This document shows positions 8,494 to 17,117 of a stretch of 43,617 bases of DNA, piece after piece. This stretch comes from a virus. Position numbers and translations under genes: made by a program. Position 1 is the stretch's first letter. Each line of letters starts with the position of its first letter. The stretch is from positions 1-43,617 of IMG/VR virus record IMGVR_UViG_3300037258_000560. One strand, given 5' to 3'. A model generated the notes under the pieces. It saw only the letters and a program-made list of their open reading frames with translations, was not told the origin of the DNA and did not search any database.

Positions 8494-8678
8494 CGCCCAA
8501 CCAAAAGTTTGAGGTAGGCCAGGACGTGGCGTTTCTCGCAGGGCTAGTGCTGCTGCTCTGGGGCATCGAGAAAATATCTCCAGCCCACGCCATGATCGTC
8601 GCCGGCCTCGCTCTTCTGTGGTGGGCCTACCGGGCAAATCCCAAACCGCGGCCGCCGGCGAGCGGAGGCGCAGCGTAA
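8490..8678 (+). CDS. Small membrane protein between terminase and portal
   Basis: A frame ending at TAA 8676-8678, which overlaps the portal ATG (TAATG). The protein carries two hydrophobic stretches (VAFLAGLVLLLWGI and AMIVAGLALLWWAY) and a Pro-rich tail. From CTG 8490, which overlaps the terL stop, it would have 62 residues. GTG 8526 is the alternative start and would give 50 residues. The coupling to both neighbours makes it likely to be translated; the start is uncertain. Confidence 0.5.
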   Translation: MTPNQKFEVGQDVAFLAGLVLLLWGIEKISPAHAMIVAGLALLWWAYRANPKPRPPASGGAA

Positions 8679-10501
8679 TGCTGGTTCGTGAGCTGAGGGC
8701 TTCGATGGAAAACATCAACAACCCTCAGATCCCGCTGGGTCAGGCCCTAGCCACCTACTTCAGGGACACGCTGCTTACCGATTCCGGAATTCCGGTCAGT
8801 GAGGAAAGCGCCCTGCAGGTGGCCACCGTTTTTGCCTGCGTGCAGCTGGTCTCAAATGCGATGGCCGCTCTGCCGCTCCAGGTCTACGAACGCACTTACA
8901 CCCAGCGCGGCCGGCTTCCCGGGAAGCTGATTGCCGAAAGCCATCCGCTCTACTACCTGCTGGCCGAAGAGCCGAACGAGGAAATGTCCTCGTTCACTTT
9001 TCGGAAGACTCTCCAGGCGCACTACATGCTCTGGGGCAATGCCTATATCGAGATCCAGCGGGACAACAACAACCGGCCGGTTGCCTTCTGGCCGCGCAAT
9101 CCGAACCTCACTTCGCCCTACAGGCCAGTGGGCGATCAGCGCGTCACGGTGAACACGCCCATCGGGCTCAAGTACATCAACATTCCCAAAAACAAGCTGG
9201 TCTACAAAACCACCGAGGGAACTTCGGCATCCAGCGTAAATCCCGAGCAGCAGGTCTCTGGCGGCCCAGAGAGAGTGATTCTCGCCAAGGACATGGTTCA
9301 CATGCCGGGGCTCTCGATCGACGGTCGGCTCGGTTTGCGCACGGTCAAGCTCGCACGCCAGGTTGTGGGCCTGGCCCTCGCCGCCGAGCTGCACGAGTCG
9401 TCGTTCTTCCGGAACGGAGCCTTTCCGGGTGTGGCTATTTCGCATCCTGCCACCCTCAGCAAAGAGGCTCAGGACCGCCTCGAGAAAAAGTGGGAGTGGC
9501 TGGCCAGCGGCCGGCGCGCCTTCAAGGCCATCGTGCTCGAAGAAAATATGACCCTTAAGACGGTCACGTCCTCGGCTGTCGATTCCCAGCTCCTCGAAAG
9601 CCGGGAATTCCAGCGAATCGAAATCTGCTCGTTCTGGTCCGTTCCGCCGCACATGGTCGGAGATCCGGAAAAATCGAACCGGGCCAACACCGAGCAACTG
9701 GGCGGTGAGTTCGTCACCTACACCATGCAGCCGCCGGCGAAACTCTGGGAGCAGGAAATCAACCGTAAGGTTTTTCCAGCCACCGGGCCAACTGCAGGTA
9801 AGTTCTTCGCCGGCTTCGATCTTCGCAGTCTGATCTTTGCCGACGCGGCATCCCGCACACAGTTTTATTCGAGCGGTCACCAGTCCGGCTACTTCTCGAT
9901 CAACGACACTCGTGTCGCCGAAGGCCTTAACCCCATCGATGAGCCCTGGGCCGACATTTGCTGGGTGCAGATCAACATGCAGGACGCGGCGACGGCCGCT
10001 ATCGACCCTGGACAAGGACCAGGCCTGGCCACACGCGGCGATCCCACGGGAGCCGCGACGGGAGATTCACAGGACCAGCAGGATCCAGGGAAGCAGAAGC
10101 CGGCGGATGGCAAGCTTGGCACCCGCTTCGTGAAGGCCTATTCGCGTCTGTTCAACGACGCTTTCGGGCGGATTACTGCTCGATCGACCGCAGATCCCGA
10201 TGCCTTTAAGCGCGCTTTCCTGCCCATTTTCCAGACCATTGGCGACCAGCTCTACATCGTCGCCGCTCACGAAGGCCGCGGAACGGTGCCGAACGGCGTT
10301 GAGCCTGTCTCGCTCAAGTTCCTCGCCGACTATATCGAAGCCATGCGCACGCGCTTCGATGAGTGGAAATCGGCCAACGGAAATGCCGACGAGATTTCCG
10401 AGAAAGAGCTGTTCAGAGCGGTGCGCGCGATTTCCATCGAGGTTTTCAGGAACGCGGCGGTGAACCGCGCCAAAGAGCTGACCGGAGGCAACGCACAATG
10501 A
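8678..10501 (+). CDS. Portal protein, HK97 family
   Basis: A 607-residue portal subunit, which forms the dodecameric ring through which DNA enters the head. The typical N-terminal core is present: SGIPVSEESALQVATVFACV, then AALPLQVYER, HPLYYLLAEEPN and ALQAHYMLWGNAYIEIQRDN. ATG 8678 is chosen over an in-frame GTG at 8618 because it overlaps the upstream stop and matches the usual family length. The C-terminal 150 residues are more variable and helical. The stop overlaps the protease ATG by four bases. Confidence 0.92.
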   Translation: MLVRELRASMENINNPQIPLGQALATYFRDTLLTDSGIPVSEESALQVATVFACVQLVSNAMAALPLQVYERTYTQRGRLPGKLIAESHPLYYLLAEEPNEEMSSFTFRKTLQAHYMLWGNAYIEIQRDNNNRPVAFWPRNPNLTSPYRPVGDQRVTVNTPIGLKYINIPKNKLVYKTTEGTSASSVNPEQQVSGGPERVILAKDMVHMPGLSIDGRLGLRTVKLARQVVGLALAAELHESSFFRNGAFPGVAISHPATLSKEAQDRLEKKWEWLASGRRAFKAIVLEENMTLKTVTSSAVDSQLLESREFQRIEICSFWSVPPHMVGDPEKSNRANTEQLGGEFVTYTMQPPAKLWEQEINRKVFPATGPTAGKFFAGFDLRSLIFADAASRTQFYSSGHQSGYFSINDTRVAEGLNPIDEPWADICWVQINMQDAATAAIDPGQGPGLATRGDPTGAATGDSQDQQDPGKQKPADGKLGTRFVKAYSRLFNDAFGRITARSTADPDAFKRAFLPIFQTIGDQLYIVAAHEGRGTVPNGVEPVSLKFLADYIEAMRTRFDEWKSANGNADEISEKELFRAVRAISIEVFRNAAVNRAKELTGGNAQ

Positions 10502-11517
10502 ACCGAGAATTTCGCATCGTTCCAGGCGCCGAAGTTCGGCTGAGGAAAGACGGCAAAGGCATTGAGGGTTACGCCGCGGTGTTCGGGAAGCGCTCGCTCA
10601 ATCTCGGCGGATTCAAGGAAACGGTCCGCGCGGGCTGCTTCTCGAGAGCGGTCAAGGAGGATCAGGACGTCTTCGGGATGTTCAACCACGACGCGAATTT
10701 GGTGCTTGGCCGAACTAGTGCTCGAACCATGCGCATCGCTGAAGACAGCCAGGGGCTGCACTACGACATCGACGTGGCCGACACAACGGTTGGTCGCGAT
10801 GTTCACAAGCACATCGAGCGCGGCGACATCACAGGCTGCAGCTTCAGCTTCAGCATTCCTGACAAGGAGAAAGGCCAGCGCTTTGAGAAAGGCGCAGATG
10901 ATGACGGCTCGGCGATCTTGATGCGCGACCTGCTCGACGTCGATCTTTACGACGTCGGCCCGGTCACCATGCCGGCGTATCCCGACACACTGGTCAGCGC
11001 GAGATCATTTTTTCCGAACGTTCCCGTAGAGCTCCGCGGGTACCTCATTCGCTCGGGGTCAGTGAAGACCAAGAGCGTCGCCGGAGAGGATCTGCCGGCG
11101 AGCGCTTTCGCTTACGTGGGCGATCCCGAAGACACTTCCACCTGGAAGCTGCCCATCAAGTTCTCAACCGACGAGAAAACCGCCTCGCACATTCGAAATG
11201 CGATCGCCCGATTCGATCAGACCGACGGGATCCCTGCGTCCGAGAAATCGAAGGTGTGGGACAAGATCATGGCCGCAGCCAAAGCCCACAGCATCGACGT
11301 GAGCGCCGATGACTCCAAGCGAGCCCTTACTTCACGGCGAACTTTCGGTTGCGCGTGCGATTGCCCGGACTGTGAGGCTGGCAATTGCCTTGGCTGCTCA
11401 GCGAGCTGCGCGGATGCCAACTGCGATCACGACGGAACGCGCTCTGCAAAAGTGGCCTCGGACAAGCTTGAGTTCGAAGACCTGATGAGGCGAGTGGAGA
11501 TCGAGCGACTGAGCTAA
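10498..11517 (+). CDS. HK97-type prohead protease with C-terminal extension
   Basis: Serine protease that trims the scaffold part of the capsid protein during head maturation. The domain covers about residues 1-175: GIEGYAAVFG, FNHD with candidate catalytic H64, and ITGCSFSFSI with candidate S115. It is followed by a second domain (residues about 195-275) in which LPASAFAYVGDPEDTSTWKL and IPASEKSKVWDKIMAAAKAH resemble a module common in phage protease and adhesion proteins. Near residues 284-312 there is a dense cysteine cluster (CACDCPDC, CLGCSASC), unusual for this family and probably metal-binding. Total length is 339 residues, longer than a minimal protease. Confidence 0.9.
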   Translation: MNREFRIVPGAEVRLRKDGKGIEGYAAVFGKRSLNLGGFKETVRAGCFSRAVKEDQDVFGMFNHDANLVLGRTSARTMRIAEDSQGLHYDIDVADTTVGRDVHKHIERGDITGCSFSFSIPDKEKGQRFEKGADDDGSAILMRDLLDVDLYDVGPVTMPAYPDTLVSARSFFPNVPVELRGYLIRSGSVKTKSVAGEDLPASAFAYVGDPEDTSTWKLPIKFSTDEKTASHIRNAIARFDQTDGIPASEKSKVWDKIMAAAKAHSIDVSADDSKRALTSRRTFGCACDCPDCEAGNCLGCSASCADANCDHDGTRSAKVASDKLEFEDLMRRVEIERLS

Positions 11518-11544
11518 GACTCAATCACAAAACAAAATTTCTGA

Positions 11545-11578
11545 AGGCGGCTGCAGTCCCGAGCCGCCTTTTTCATTT
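11545..11578 (+). terminator. Rho-independent terminator after the protease gene
   Basis: Perfect 8-bp stem AGGCGGCT (11545-11552) / AGCCGCCT (11562-11569) with a 9-base loop, followed by a T-rich tract (TTTTCATTTT). It separates portal-protease from the capsid gene, so the capsid gene probably has its own promoter or depends on partial read-through. Confidence 0.8.
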
Positions 11579-11710
11579 TCACCCCGTTTCGATTCGCGCC
11601 GGATGCGGCTAGGGCGTGACAGCCCAAGCGAGTCGATGCGGAAGCGTGCAGCTAGGGGCCAGGGCCTTTGGTGGGCCGCACCACAAAAAACCACCAGAGG
11701 AGAAACTGCA

Positions 11711-12997
11711 ATGGATTTCACCAAAGCGCGTGAAACGCGAGAGGAACGGCAAAAGGTCCATGTCGAGATGGAAGAGGTTGCCAAGGCAGGGATCAGCGCC
11801 GAGAACCGCGAAAAGCTCGACAAGCTAATCGCTCGCTCGAAGGAACTGAAGTCGGACATCGAGCGCTACGAAGCAGTCGAGGCCGCGGAAAAGGAAGGCC
11901 GCACAACCACGTGTCCGCCCGAAGCCGCAGTGGGAGCAGGAGAGGACGGCGAAAAGCGCAAGGCCGACGAGAAGAAGAACCGCGAAGAGCGGGCGGCCAA
12001 GGCTTTCCGCTCGTTTATGCGGGTCACCGAGGACGTCGAGCAAGTTCCGATGGAAGACCGGAAGCTCGCCATGCTCAGCGACGTGCAGCGCCGAGACATG
12101 AACGTCGCCAGCGGTGCGGCCGGCGGATACCTGGTCCCTCCGATCATCCAGAACAAAATCGACATAGCCATCCAGACCATCGGTCCGATGATGCAGGTCG
12201 GTACGTTCATCGACACCGAATCCGGTGCGCCACTCAGCTACCCCACTTCAGACGACCGAAGCGTGATGGCTGAGATCGTCGGAGAAAACCAGCAGGTGAG
12301 CCAGCAAGACATCACGGTCGGCACGGTGCAACTCACTGTGTATAAGTACTCGACCCGGATGGTGAAGGCCTCGCTCGAATTGGTCCAGGATTCGGTCTTC
12401 AATCTGGACAACTTCATTTCCGACGCTTTCGCTCTGCGTCTCGCCCGGAAGCTCAATCTCGACTTCACCGTCGGGACCGGGACAGGCCAGCCGCGGGGAA
12501 TCGTTACCGCCGTGCTCGCAACTGGCGCAACGGTAACCGCCGCGGGATCTGCCGCAAATGACGGAGGCAGCGAAACCGGGGCAAATAGCGTGGGCTTCGG
12601 GGATTTGCTGGGCCTGGTCCACAAGATAGACCCGCTATACCGGCAGGGCGCGAAGTTCATGTTCGCGGATTCGACCCTGCTCTCACTCGGAAATGAGCTC
12701 GACAAGTACGGTCGCCCGCTGTGGCAAACCAGCCTGCAGGTGGGCGCTCCCGACACCGTGCTCGGCTACCCCTTCTACATCAACCCCGATATGGCCGCGA
12801 TCTCGACCGGCAATGCGACCGTGCTGTTCGGGCAGCTCAGCAAGTACATGATTCGCCGAGTGAAGCCGCTCGCGACCGTGCGCATCACCGAACGCTACAT
12901 CGATTTCGGGCAGGTGGCTTGGCTCGGGTTCGCTCGCTACGGCGGCAACATGATCGACGCCGGCTCGCACCCGGTAGCGGCGCTCGTCCAGGCCTAA
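11711..12997 (+). CDS. Major capsid protein, HK97 family
   Basis: A 428-residue capsid subunit. Residues 1-130 are a charged coiled coil (delta or scaffold domain) expected to be removed by the protease. The mature part begins near MNVASGAAGGYLVPPIIQNK and shows the HK97 fold pattern: SYPTSDDRSVMAEIVGENQQ, then TRMVKASLELVQDSVFNLDN and FTVGTGTGQPRGI, ending with RITERYIDFGQVAWLGFARYGG. ATG 11711 is preceded by a GAGGAGAAA ribosome site at optimal spacing; earlier in-frame starts lie in the terminator-leader region. Confidence 0.95.
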   Translation: MDFTKARETREERQKVHVEMEEVAKAGISAENREKLDKLIARSKELKSDIERYEAVEAAEKEGRTTTCPPEAAVGAGEDGEKRKADEKKNREERAAKAFRSFMRVTEDVEQVPMEDRKLAMLSDVQRRDMNVASGAAGGYLVPPIIQNKIDIAIQTIGPMMQVGTFIDTESGAPLSYPTSDDRSVMAEIVGENQQVSQQDITVGTVQLTVYKYSTRMVKASLELVQDSVFNLDNFISDAFALRLARKLNLDFTVGTGTGQPRGIVTAVLATGATVTAAGSAANDGGSETGANSVGFGDLLGLVHKIDPLYRQGAKFMFADSTLLSLGNELDKYGRPLWQTSLQVGAPDTVLGYPFYINPDMAAISTGNATVLFGQLSKYMIRRVKPLATVRITERYIDFGQVAWLGFARYGGNMIDAGSHPVAALVQA

Positions 12998-13100
12998 GCC
13001 AAAGTTTCGGCCGCTCTTTTTTGACGGGAAATCTTTCGTCTCTCAGTTTTCCGCCAAAGGGGAGGGAGCGAGCCGAGAGGGAAGCGGATTCTGGCAAATC

Positions 13101-13127
13101 GGGGGAGATGCTCCCAAGCTCTCCCCC
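13101..13127 (+). other. Hairpin with alternative pairing between capsid and next gene
   Basis: GGGGGAGA (13101-13108) pairs with TCTCCCCC (13120-13127). A shorter hairpin GGGAG-ATG-CTCCC inside it would exclude the larger one. There is no T-run, so it may protect or regulate the mRNA instead of ending it. Confidence 0.4.
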
Positions 13128-13156
13128 GCGCTTTCCGACCGGAGGGAATAAAAAAT

Positions 13157-13387
13157 ATGCGAACCGATCGAATGGTCACAGTGAGAGTGAAATCTTCAGG
13201 GCGCGTGCAGCAGATGTATCCGCACGCCGCGGCTGCTGCGTTGCGCGACGGCCGCGTTGAGCTCGTGCCCGAAAACAACGTCGAAACCGCTGCAGTCCAG
13301 CCGGCGGCCGAACGTGCGGTCTCGCCCGCACAAAATCCCGCGAAGCGCGTCATCTTCGGCAAGAAGAGCAAAGCGAAATCTTCGTGA
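13157..13387 (+). CDS. Small head-region protein, unknown
   Basis: A 76-residue protein with a GGAGGGAAT ribosome site before ATG 13157. It begins with a short conserved-looking segment (MVTVRVKSSGRVQQMYPHAA) and ends in a basic tail (RVIFGKKSKAKSS). Its place between the capsid and connector genes suggests a head assembly role. The stop overlaps the next GTG. Confidence 0.6.
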   Translation: MRTDRMVTVRVKSSGRVQQMYPHAAAAALRDGRVELVPENNVETAAVQPAAERAVSPAQNPAKRVIFGKKSKAKSS

Positions 13388-14253
13388 TCTCTCTCAAAGT
13401 CGTCAAAGCGCCGGCCGTTGAGCCGGTAGAACTGGCCGTAGTGAAGAACCACCTGAAGCAGGAATCGTCGGTCGACGACGATCTGATCCAGCTCTACCTC
13501 ACCGCCGCTCGCGAGGCGGTCGAGAACTTCACCAGGCGCGTGTTCATCAACACGCAGTACGTTCTCGCCCTCGATAGCTTTCCGCCCTGCTGCTGGCCTT
13601 GGGGAGAAGATCGCTACTGGTACCCGCGCTCCAGGTGGTACGGAGTCCCCGGCATCCGGCTGCGCAGAGCTCCTCTCGTCTCAGTAGACCGCATCGAGTA
13701 CATCGACGTGAACGGAACCACGCAAACCCTTGAGCCCACCCTAGACTCCTGGCAAGCCAACACGCAGGTTTCCGTCGGCTACCAAATTAAAGACCCCAAC
13801 GGAAATATTCAGCAGGTCGATTCAATCGCCGAAACTGACTCGGGCGATGAGCAGGTCGATTCGACTGGGGCAAGCGAACCAACTTTCTCGGGCTCACTGA
13901 ACGCGATCACCGCAGATGGTCCGATGAACTGGAAAAACAAAGGCACGGCGCCCACCGCCGGATTCACTGTCGACGAATCGGAAGAGCCGGCGGTCATCTA
14001 CCCGCTGCTCAATCAGACCTGGCCCGCTTACACGCCGGGCTTTGAGGCCGTGAAGATCTTTCACACCCTCGGCTACGGCACGGACGGCGCCCAGGTGCCG
14101 GCGCGCGCCAAAGTCGCCATCCTTCACGGCGCGGCCAACTTTTACGAAAACAGAAACACCGTCACGCAGCAGGACCTCAAAAAAATCCCTGAACACACGG
14201 AAAACTTGCTTTGGAGTTTGCGGGTGGTCAATGATTCGGGCGCCGGCTGCTGA
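13384..14253 (+). CDS. Head-tail connector (gp6-like) with an inserted decoration module
   Basis: A 289-residue connector that would dock on the portal. The gp6-like start is present (VELAVVKNHLKQESSVDDDL, then IQLYLTAAREAVENFTRRVF), and the family's end returns near VPARAKVAILHGAANFYENR. Between about residues 127 and 188 there is an extra module, ANTQVSVGYQIKDPNGNIQQV through ADGPMNWKNKGT. It matches a surface module seen in many phage structural proteins (YxxGxxIxDxNGNIQ .. DGxxxWxNxG). The usual connector is 100-200 residues, so the insertion explains the length. Start GTG 13384 overlaps the previous stop. Confidence 0.8.
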   Translation: MISLKVVKAPAVEPVELAVVKNHLKQESSVDDDLIQLYLTAAREAVENFTRRVFINTQYVLALDSFPPCCWPWGEDRYWYPRSRWYGVPGIRLRRAPLVSVDRIEYIDVNGTTQTLEPTLDSWQANTQVSVGYQIKDPNGNIQQVDSIAETDSGDEQVDSTGASEPTFSGSLNAITADGPMNWKNKGTAPTAGFTVDESEEPAVIYPLLNQTWPAYTPGFEAVKIFHTLGYGTDGAQVPARAKVAILHGAANFYENRNTVTQQDLKKIPEHTENLLWSLRVVNDSGAGC

Positions 14254-14281
14254 TGGAAAATCCAAAGGAGGATTTTTCTAA

Positions 14282-14644
14282 ATGGCACGAACAGCTCTGA
14301 CACCCGTTACACCCAAAGGGCCTTACGGCACGATCAACGCTGGCGATCTCGTCTACGTTCCGGCCGCGGCCGATACCAGCAACGGCAATAAATTCCCGCT
14401 CACCGGCCACGAAGTCCTGCTCGCCGAAAACACCGACACAGATGCGCACCACATCACCATCTCATCGGTCGCGGACGAGGAAGGGCGACTCGGCGACGTG
14501 ACCAGTTATGCGGTCGCGGCCGGCGCACAAGTCGCATTCAGCTTCCGCGGAGGAACCGCCGGCTGGAAACAGACCGACGGGAACGCCTACGTCAGCGCGG
14601 ACGACGCAACCGTCAAGTTCACCGTTTTGAGGTTCAGTAACTAG
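14282..14644 (+). CDS. Small head protein, possibly decoration
   Basis: A 120-residue beta-rich protein with a very strong AAGGAGG ribosome site (14264-14270), suggesting high expression. It starts MARTALTPVTPKGPYG, and the residues are those of a compact beta barrel. The position after the connector and the strong ribosome site suit a decoration or minor capsid protein, but no family motif is decisive. Confidence 0.6.
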   Translation: MARTALTPVTPKGPYGTINAGDLVYVPAAADTSNGNKFPLTGHEVLLAENTDTDAHHITISSVADEEGRLGDVTSYAVAAGAQVAFSFRGGTAGWKQTDGNAYVSADDATVKFTVLRFSN

Positions 14645-14737
14645 CTCCCAGGACTCCGAACCCAGGCGGCCTCTTCAAAGGGCCGATAGCATCACCGGGG
14701 AGGCGGCGTTCCTGGGAGACGAGACGCCTCCGCCTCC
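14645..14737 (+). other. Structured intergenic RNA element
   Basis: CTCCCAGGA (14645-14653) pairs perfectly with TCCTGGGAG (14710-14718). Inside lies GGCC-TCTTCAAAG-GGCC. GGAGGCG (14699-14705) can instead pair with CGCCTCC at 14725-14731 or 14731-14737. The outer stem and this last stem overlap in space, so two folds compete. It lies directly between two structural genes. Confidence 0.45.
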
Positions 14738-14743
14738 ATTCTC

Positions 14744-15130
14744 ATGCCCTCTGACACCTACTCGCCGATCGACATCGGCAAGATGCATTGCCGGATCCAG
14801 ATCTTTAATCGCTCAACCGAGCAGGATCCCGGAAACGCAGGGTGGGCCGATCAGGGCGAGGGCGATGCTTTTGCCAATTGCTGGGCCGCAATCGAGCCGC
14901 TCACTGGGAGAGAGCTTTTTGCGGCGCAGCAGCGAGTCGCCGAAGTCAGCCACAAGGTCACCATTCGCTGGCGCCCCGGAATCCTTGCCAACCAGGGCGT
15001 CTGGTACGGAAAACGGCAATTCGATATTCAGGTCGTGCTCGATCCCGACGAGCGGAAGTGTTTTCTCGTCCTGCTCTGCAAAGAGCGAAACGATTCGGTC
15101 GCGCAAGCCGGCAACTCTCCTGTCAGCTAA
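14744..15130 (+). CDS. Head closure / head-tail adaptor protein
   Basis: A 128-residue protein of the phage head-tail adaptor (SPP1 gp16-like) family: IDIGKMHCRIQIFNRSTEQD, then FANCWAAIEPLTGRELFAAQ, VAEVSHKVTIRWRPGI and GVWYGKRQFDIQVVLDPDER. It would close the portal channel and bind the tail. Order after the connector agrees. Confidence 0.85.
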   Translation: MPSDTYSPIDIGKMHCRIQIFNRSTEQDPGNAGWADQGEGDAFANCWAAIEPLTGRELFAAQQRVAEVSHKVTIRWRPGILANQGVWYGKRQFDIQVVLDPDERKCFLVLLCKERNDSVAQAGNSPVS

Positions 15131-15137
15131 AGAAAAA

Positions 15138-15605
15138 ATGGCCATCCGAACCACTCTCAAGATTGACGGCCTTGATGAGCTGTGTCGCGACCTCGAGCGC
15201 GCGCCACTGGCAGCCTCGAGAGAGATCATGCATAGCGGCCTCGGGAAAGCGGTCGAGCCCTGGCGCGATGAGATGGAAGCGCGTGTACCAAAGGGCCCGC
15301 ACCACTTCAAAAAAGGCAGCAAGATTCGCGGAAAGCGGTTCAGGACCGCCGCGGAAACGGTAGTCGGCTACATCTCGAAGCACATCGGCATCAGCGCCCG
15401 GGCCAACAGTGACCTTGATGGGGAAGCGCAGGTGGGCGTGAAGCGCCAGGGATTCTGGGCGCTCTTTCTCGAGCGCGGCACGAGGCGCATGCGCGCGCGA
15501 TCGTTCGCGCTGCCGGCGGCGCAGTCGAAAGAACGCGAGGTCGTAAATAATTTCATCAATTTCGTGCGCGATGCGCTCAGGCGCGCAGGGCTCAAGGGAA
15601 GCTAG
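15138..15605 (+). CDS. HK97 gp10-like head-tail protein
   Basis: A 155-residue protein with the HK97 gp10 family pattern: LKIDGLDELCRDLERAP, a Lys/Arg-rich middle, VGVKRQGFWALFLERGTRRM and FALPAAQSKEREVVNNF. It takes part in head-tail joining. ATG 15138 starts eight bases after the preceding stop. Confidence 0.85.
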   Translation: MAIRTTLKIDGLDELCRDLERAPLAASREIMHSGLGKAVEPWRDEMEARVPKGPHHFKKGSKIRGKRFRTAAETVVGYISKHIGISARANSDLDGEAQVGVKRQGFWALFLERGTRRMRARSFALPAAQSKEREVVNNFINFVRDALRRAGLKGS

Positions 15606-16037
15606 ATGCTCATCGATGGTCTCTGGACGCTGCTGACCGCTTCGAGCGACATCCAGGGCCTGCTCGGCACGCCCCAGATCCGCAGCGATAAGAGCACCGG
15701 GGTGTGGCCCAACACTCTGCCCAAGATGCCGCTCTATCCGGCTATGGTCTTTAACCAGCTGCCCGGCGGGGAAACGCTGTTCACCTTGGACGGCCCCATG
15801 ACCTTTCGAGAGGCCGATCGTCTGCTGTTCAGCTGCTACGCGCTCAATCCGGTCGATGCCAAGAGAATCTCCCGCAAAGTTCGCCAGGTGCTGGAGGGCT
15901 TCCAGGGCACGCTCTCAGATGGCTCAGTCGTCTACATGATCAAGGCGGCCAACGAAGAAGACGCCTTCGAGGATAGCCCCGGAATTTACAAAACGCCGAT
16001 CGAGTTCGTCTGCACCTACGACGACGTCGGAACCTAA
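15606..16037 (+). CDS. Tail terminator / completion protein (DUF3168-like)
   Basis: A 143-residue protein: MLIDGLWTLLTASSDIQGLL, then PLYPAMVFNQLPGGETLFTL and RISRKVRQVLEGFQGTLSDG. This pattern and the position between the gp10-like and major tail genes fit a tail terminator, which caps the tail tube. It starts one base after the preceding stop triplet. Confidence 0.75.
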   Translation: MLIDGLWTLLTASSDIQGLLGTPQIRSDKSTGVWPNTLPKMPLYPAMVFNQLPGGETLFTLDGPMTFREADRLLFSCYALNPVDAKRISRKVRQVLEGFQGTLSDGSVVYMIKAANEEDAFEDSPGIYKTPIEFVCTYDDVGT

Positions 16038-16049
16038 AAGTTTCCCTGC

Positions 16050-16086
16050 CCGCTGTGCCAGCGGCGGCCGGGATTTGCAGCGCCGC
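16050..16086 (+). other. Paired hairpins upstream of the major tail gene
   Basis: CCGCTG-TGC-CAGCGG (16050-16064) is followed by a second possible stem between GCGGC near 16061-16065 and GCCGC (16082-16086); the two share bases. They lie in the 82-base gap before the major tail gene and have no T-run. Confidence 0.35.
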
Positions 16087-16119
16087 TCCCCACCTAAACA
16101 AAAACAGGAGAAAACGAAA

Positions 16120-16548
16120 ATGCCTTCCGTAGCATTTGCAGGTATTAGTGTGCAGCTTCAACGGGGCGCTGGCGACCCGGTGGTCTACACGAAAATTGGC
16201 CAGGTTAAGAAAATCACGCGTTCCGGCTCGAAGTCCGACCGGGACGAAATCACCAACTTCGATTCGACCGGAAACTTCCGGGAGTACTTGCCCACCCTGC
16301 TCGATGGCGGCGATCTCTCGATCGACATGGTCTGGAATCCGGCCGACGCTACCCAGCAGGACTTTTTGGACGATTTCAACGGGCAGGTGATCAGCCCCTG
16401 GCGCATCGTGCTTCCCGGAACCTATGGGACGCTCGATTTCGATGCCTTCCCGTCGAGCGACGACTTCGATCTCTCGCCCGACAAAGCGGGCGTGAAATCG
16501 GCCAAGCTGACCATCACCGGCCCGATGACCTTCACTCCGGGATCGTAA
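16120..16548 (+). CDS. Major tail tube protein
   Basis: A 142-residue protein with a clear CAGGAG ribosome site. It begins MPSVAFAGISVQLQRGAGDP and shows IGQVKKITRSGSKSDRDEIT, then LLDGGDLSIDMVWNPADATQ and WRIVLPGTYGTLDFDAF, the pattern of siphophage tail tube subunits. A strong terminator follows directly, as is usual after a highly expressed tail gene. Confidence 0.85.
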   Translation: MPSVAFAGISVQLQRGAGDPVVYTKIGQVKKITRSGSKSDRDEITNFDSTGNFREYLPTLLDGGDLSIDMVWNPADATQQDFLDDFNGQVISPWRIVLPGTYGTLDFDAFPSSDDFDLSPDKAGVKSAKLTITGPMTFTPGS

Positions 16549-16583
16549 GTCTGTAGTAATATCCCGGGCAGTGTGGGTTTAGA

Positions 16584-16660
16584 CCGCGCGGCGAGAGTTC
16601 CAAGCAGACCGGCGGGATTTTTCTCGCCGTGCGGAATGTTTTTCTTTTTATCCTTTTGAA
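16584..16660 (+). terminator. Strong terminator after the major tail gene
   Basis: CCGCGCGGCGAG (16584-16595) pairs with CTCGCCGTGCGG (16623-16634), 12 base pairs with one G-U, followed by T-rich sequence (ATGTTTTTCTTTTTATCC). It would end the head/tail-tube transcript. Confidence 0.75.
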
Positions 16661-16680
16661 AAAACACGCGAGGTGAAAAT

Positions 16681-17106
16681 TTGAGTGCTACGACTTACCG
16701 AGGTTTGAGCAAGCTTTCGAGCAACAGCCCGGACATTGGAACCAACCTGAACCACAACATGGACTTCGACGCGATCGACGTCGCCATCGGCGGGGTTGAA
16801 AACAAAACTGCCAGTGGAGCGATCAACAATAAAGAGGGCACGGTCTTCCTGAACGGTTCGGGCGTGGTTGCGGCCACTCTCGCGCTGCCAACTGCGGGGC
16901 TGCCGTCTGCCGGCGGCGACGATGGAAGGCGGCTGACCATTCAGGCCAGCACCGCGCACGCTCACACCGTCACCACTCCGTCTAGCGGGCTAAATGGCGC
17001 AAGCCATGTGGCCACTTTCGGAGGAGCGGTGGGAGATACTGCCGAGCTCGTGGCTTTCAACGGCGGCTGGCTCGTCAAGTCGCTTCGTAACGTCACCCTG
17101 TCCTAA
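16681..17106 (+). CDS. Tail-region structural protein, unknown
   Basis: A 141-residue protein starting at TTG 16681 after a GAGGTGAAA ribosome site. The N-terminal 40 residues are helical (SSNSPDIGTNLNHNMDFDAI), the rest a beta domain with Thr- and Gly-rich strands. Its layout resembles the small protein at 27421-27795: a short leader that pairs with DUF2793-like sequences, then a beta domain. Probably a virion protein. Confidence 0.55.
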   Translation: MSATTYRGLSKLSSNSPDIGTNLNHNMDFDAIDVAIGGVENKTASGAINNKEGTVFLNGSGVVAATLALPTAGLPSAGGDDGRRLTIQASTAHAHTVTTPSSGLNGASHVATFGGAVGDTAELVAFNGGWLVKSLRNVTLS

Positions 17107-17117
17107 AACTTTTTCTC

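Noticed and set aside
12985-13021. Terminator after the capsid gene
   Set aside because: There is a T-run (CTCTTTTTTG), but only a 4-bp GGCC/GGCC stem before it, too weak to call.
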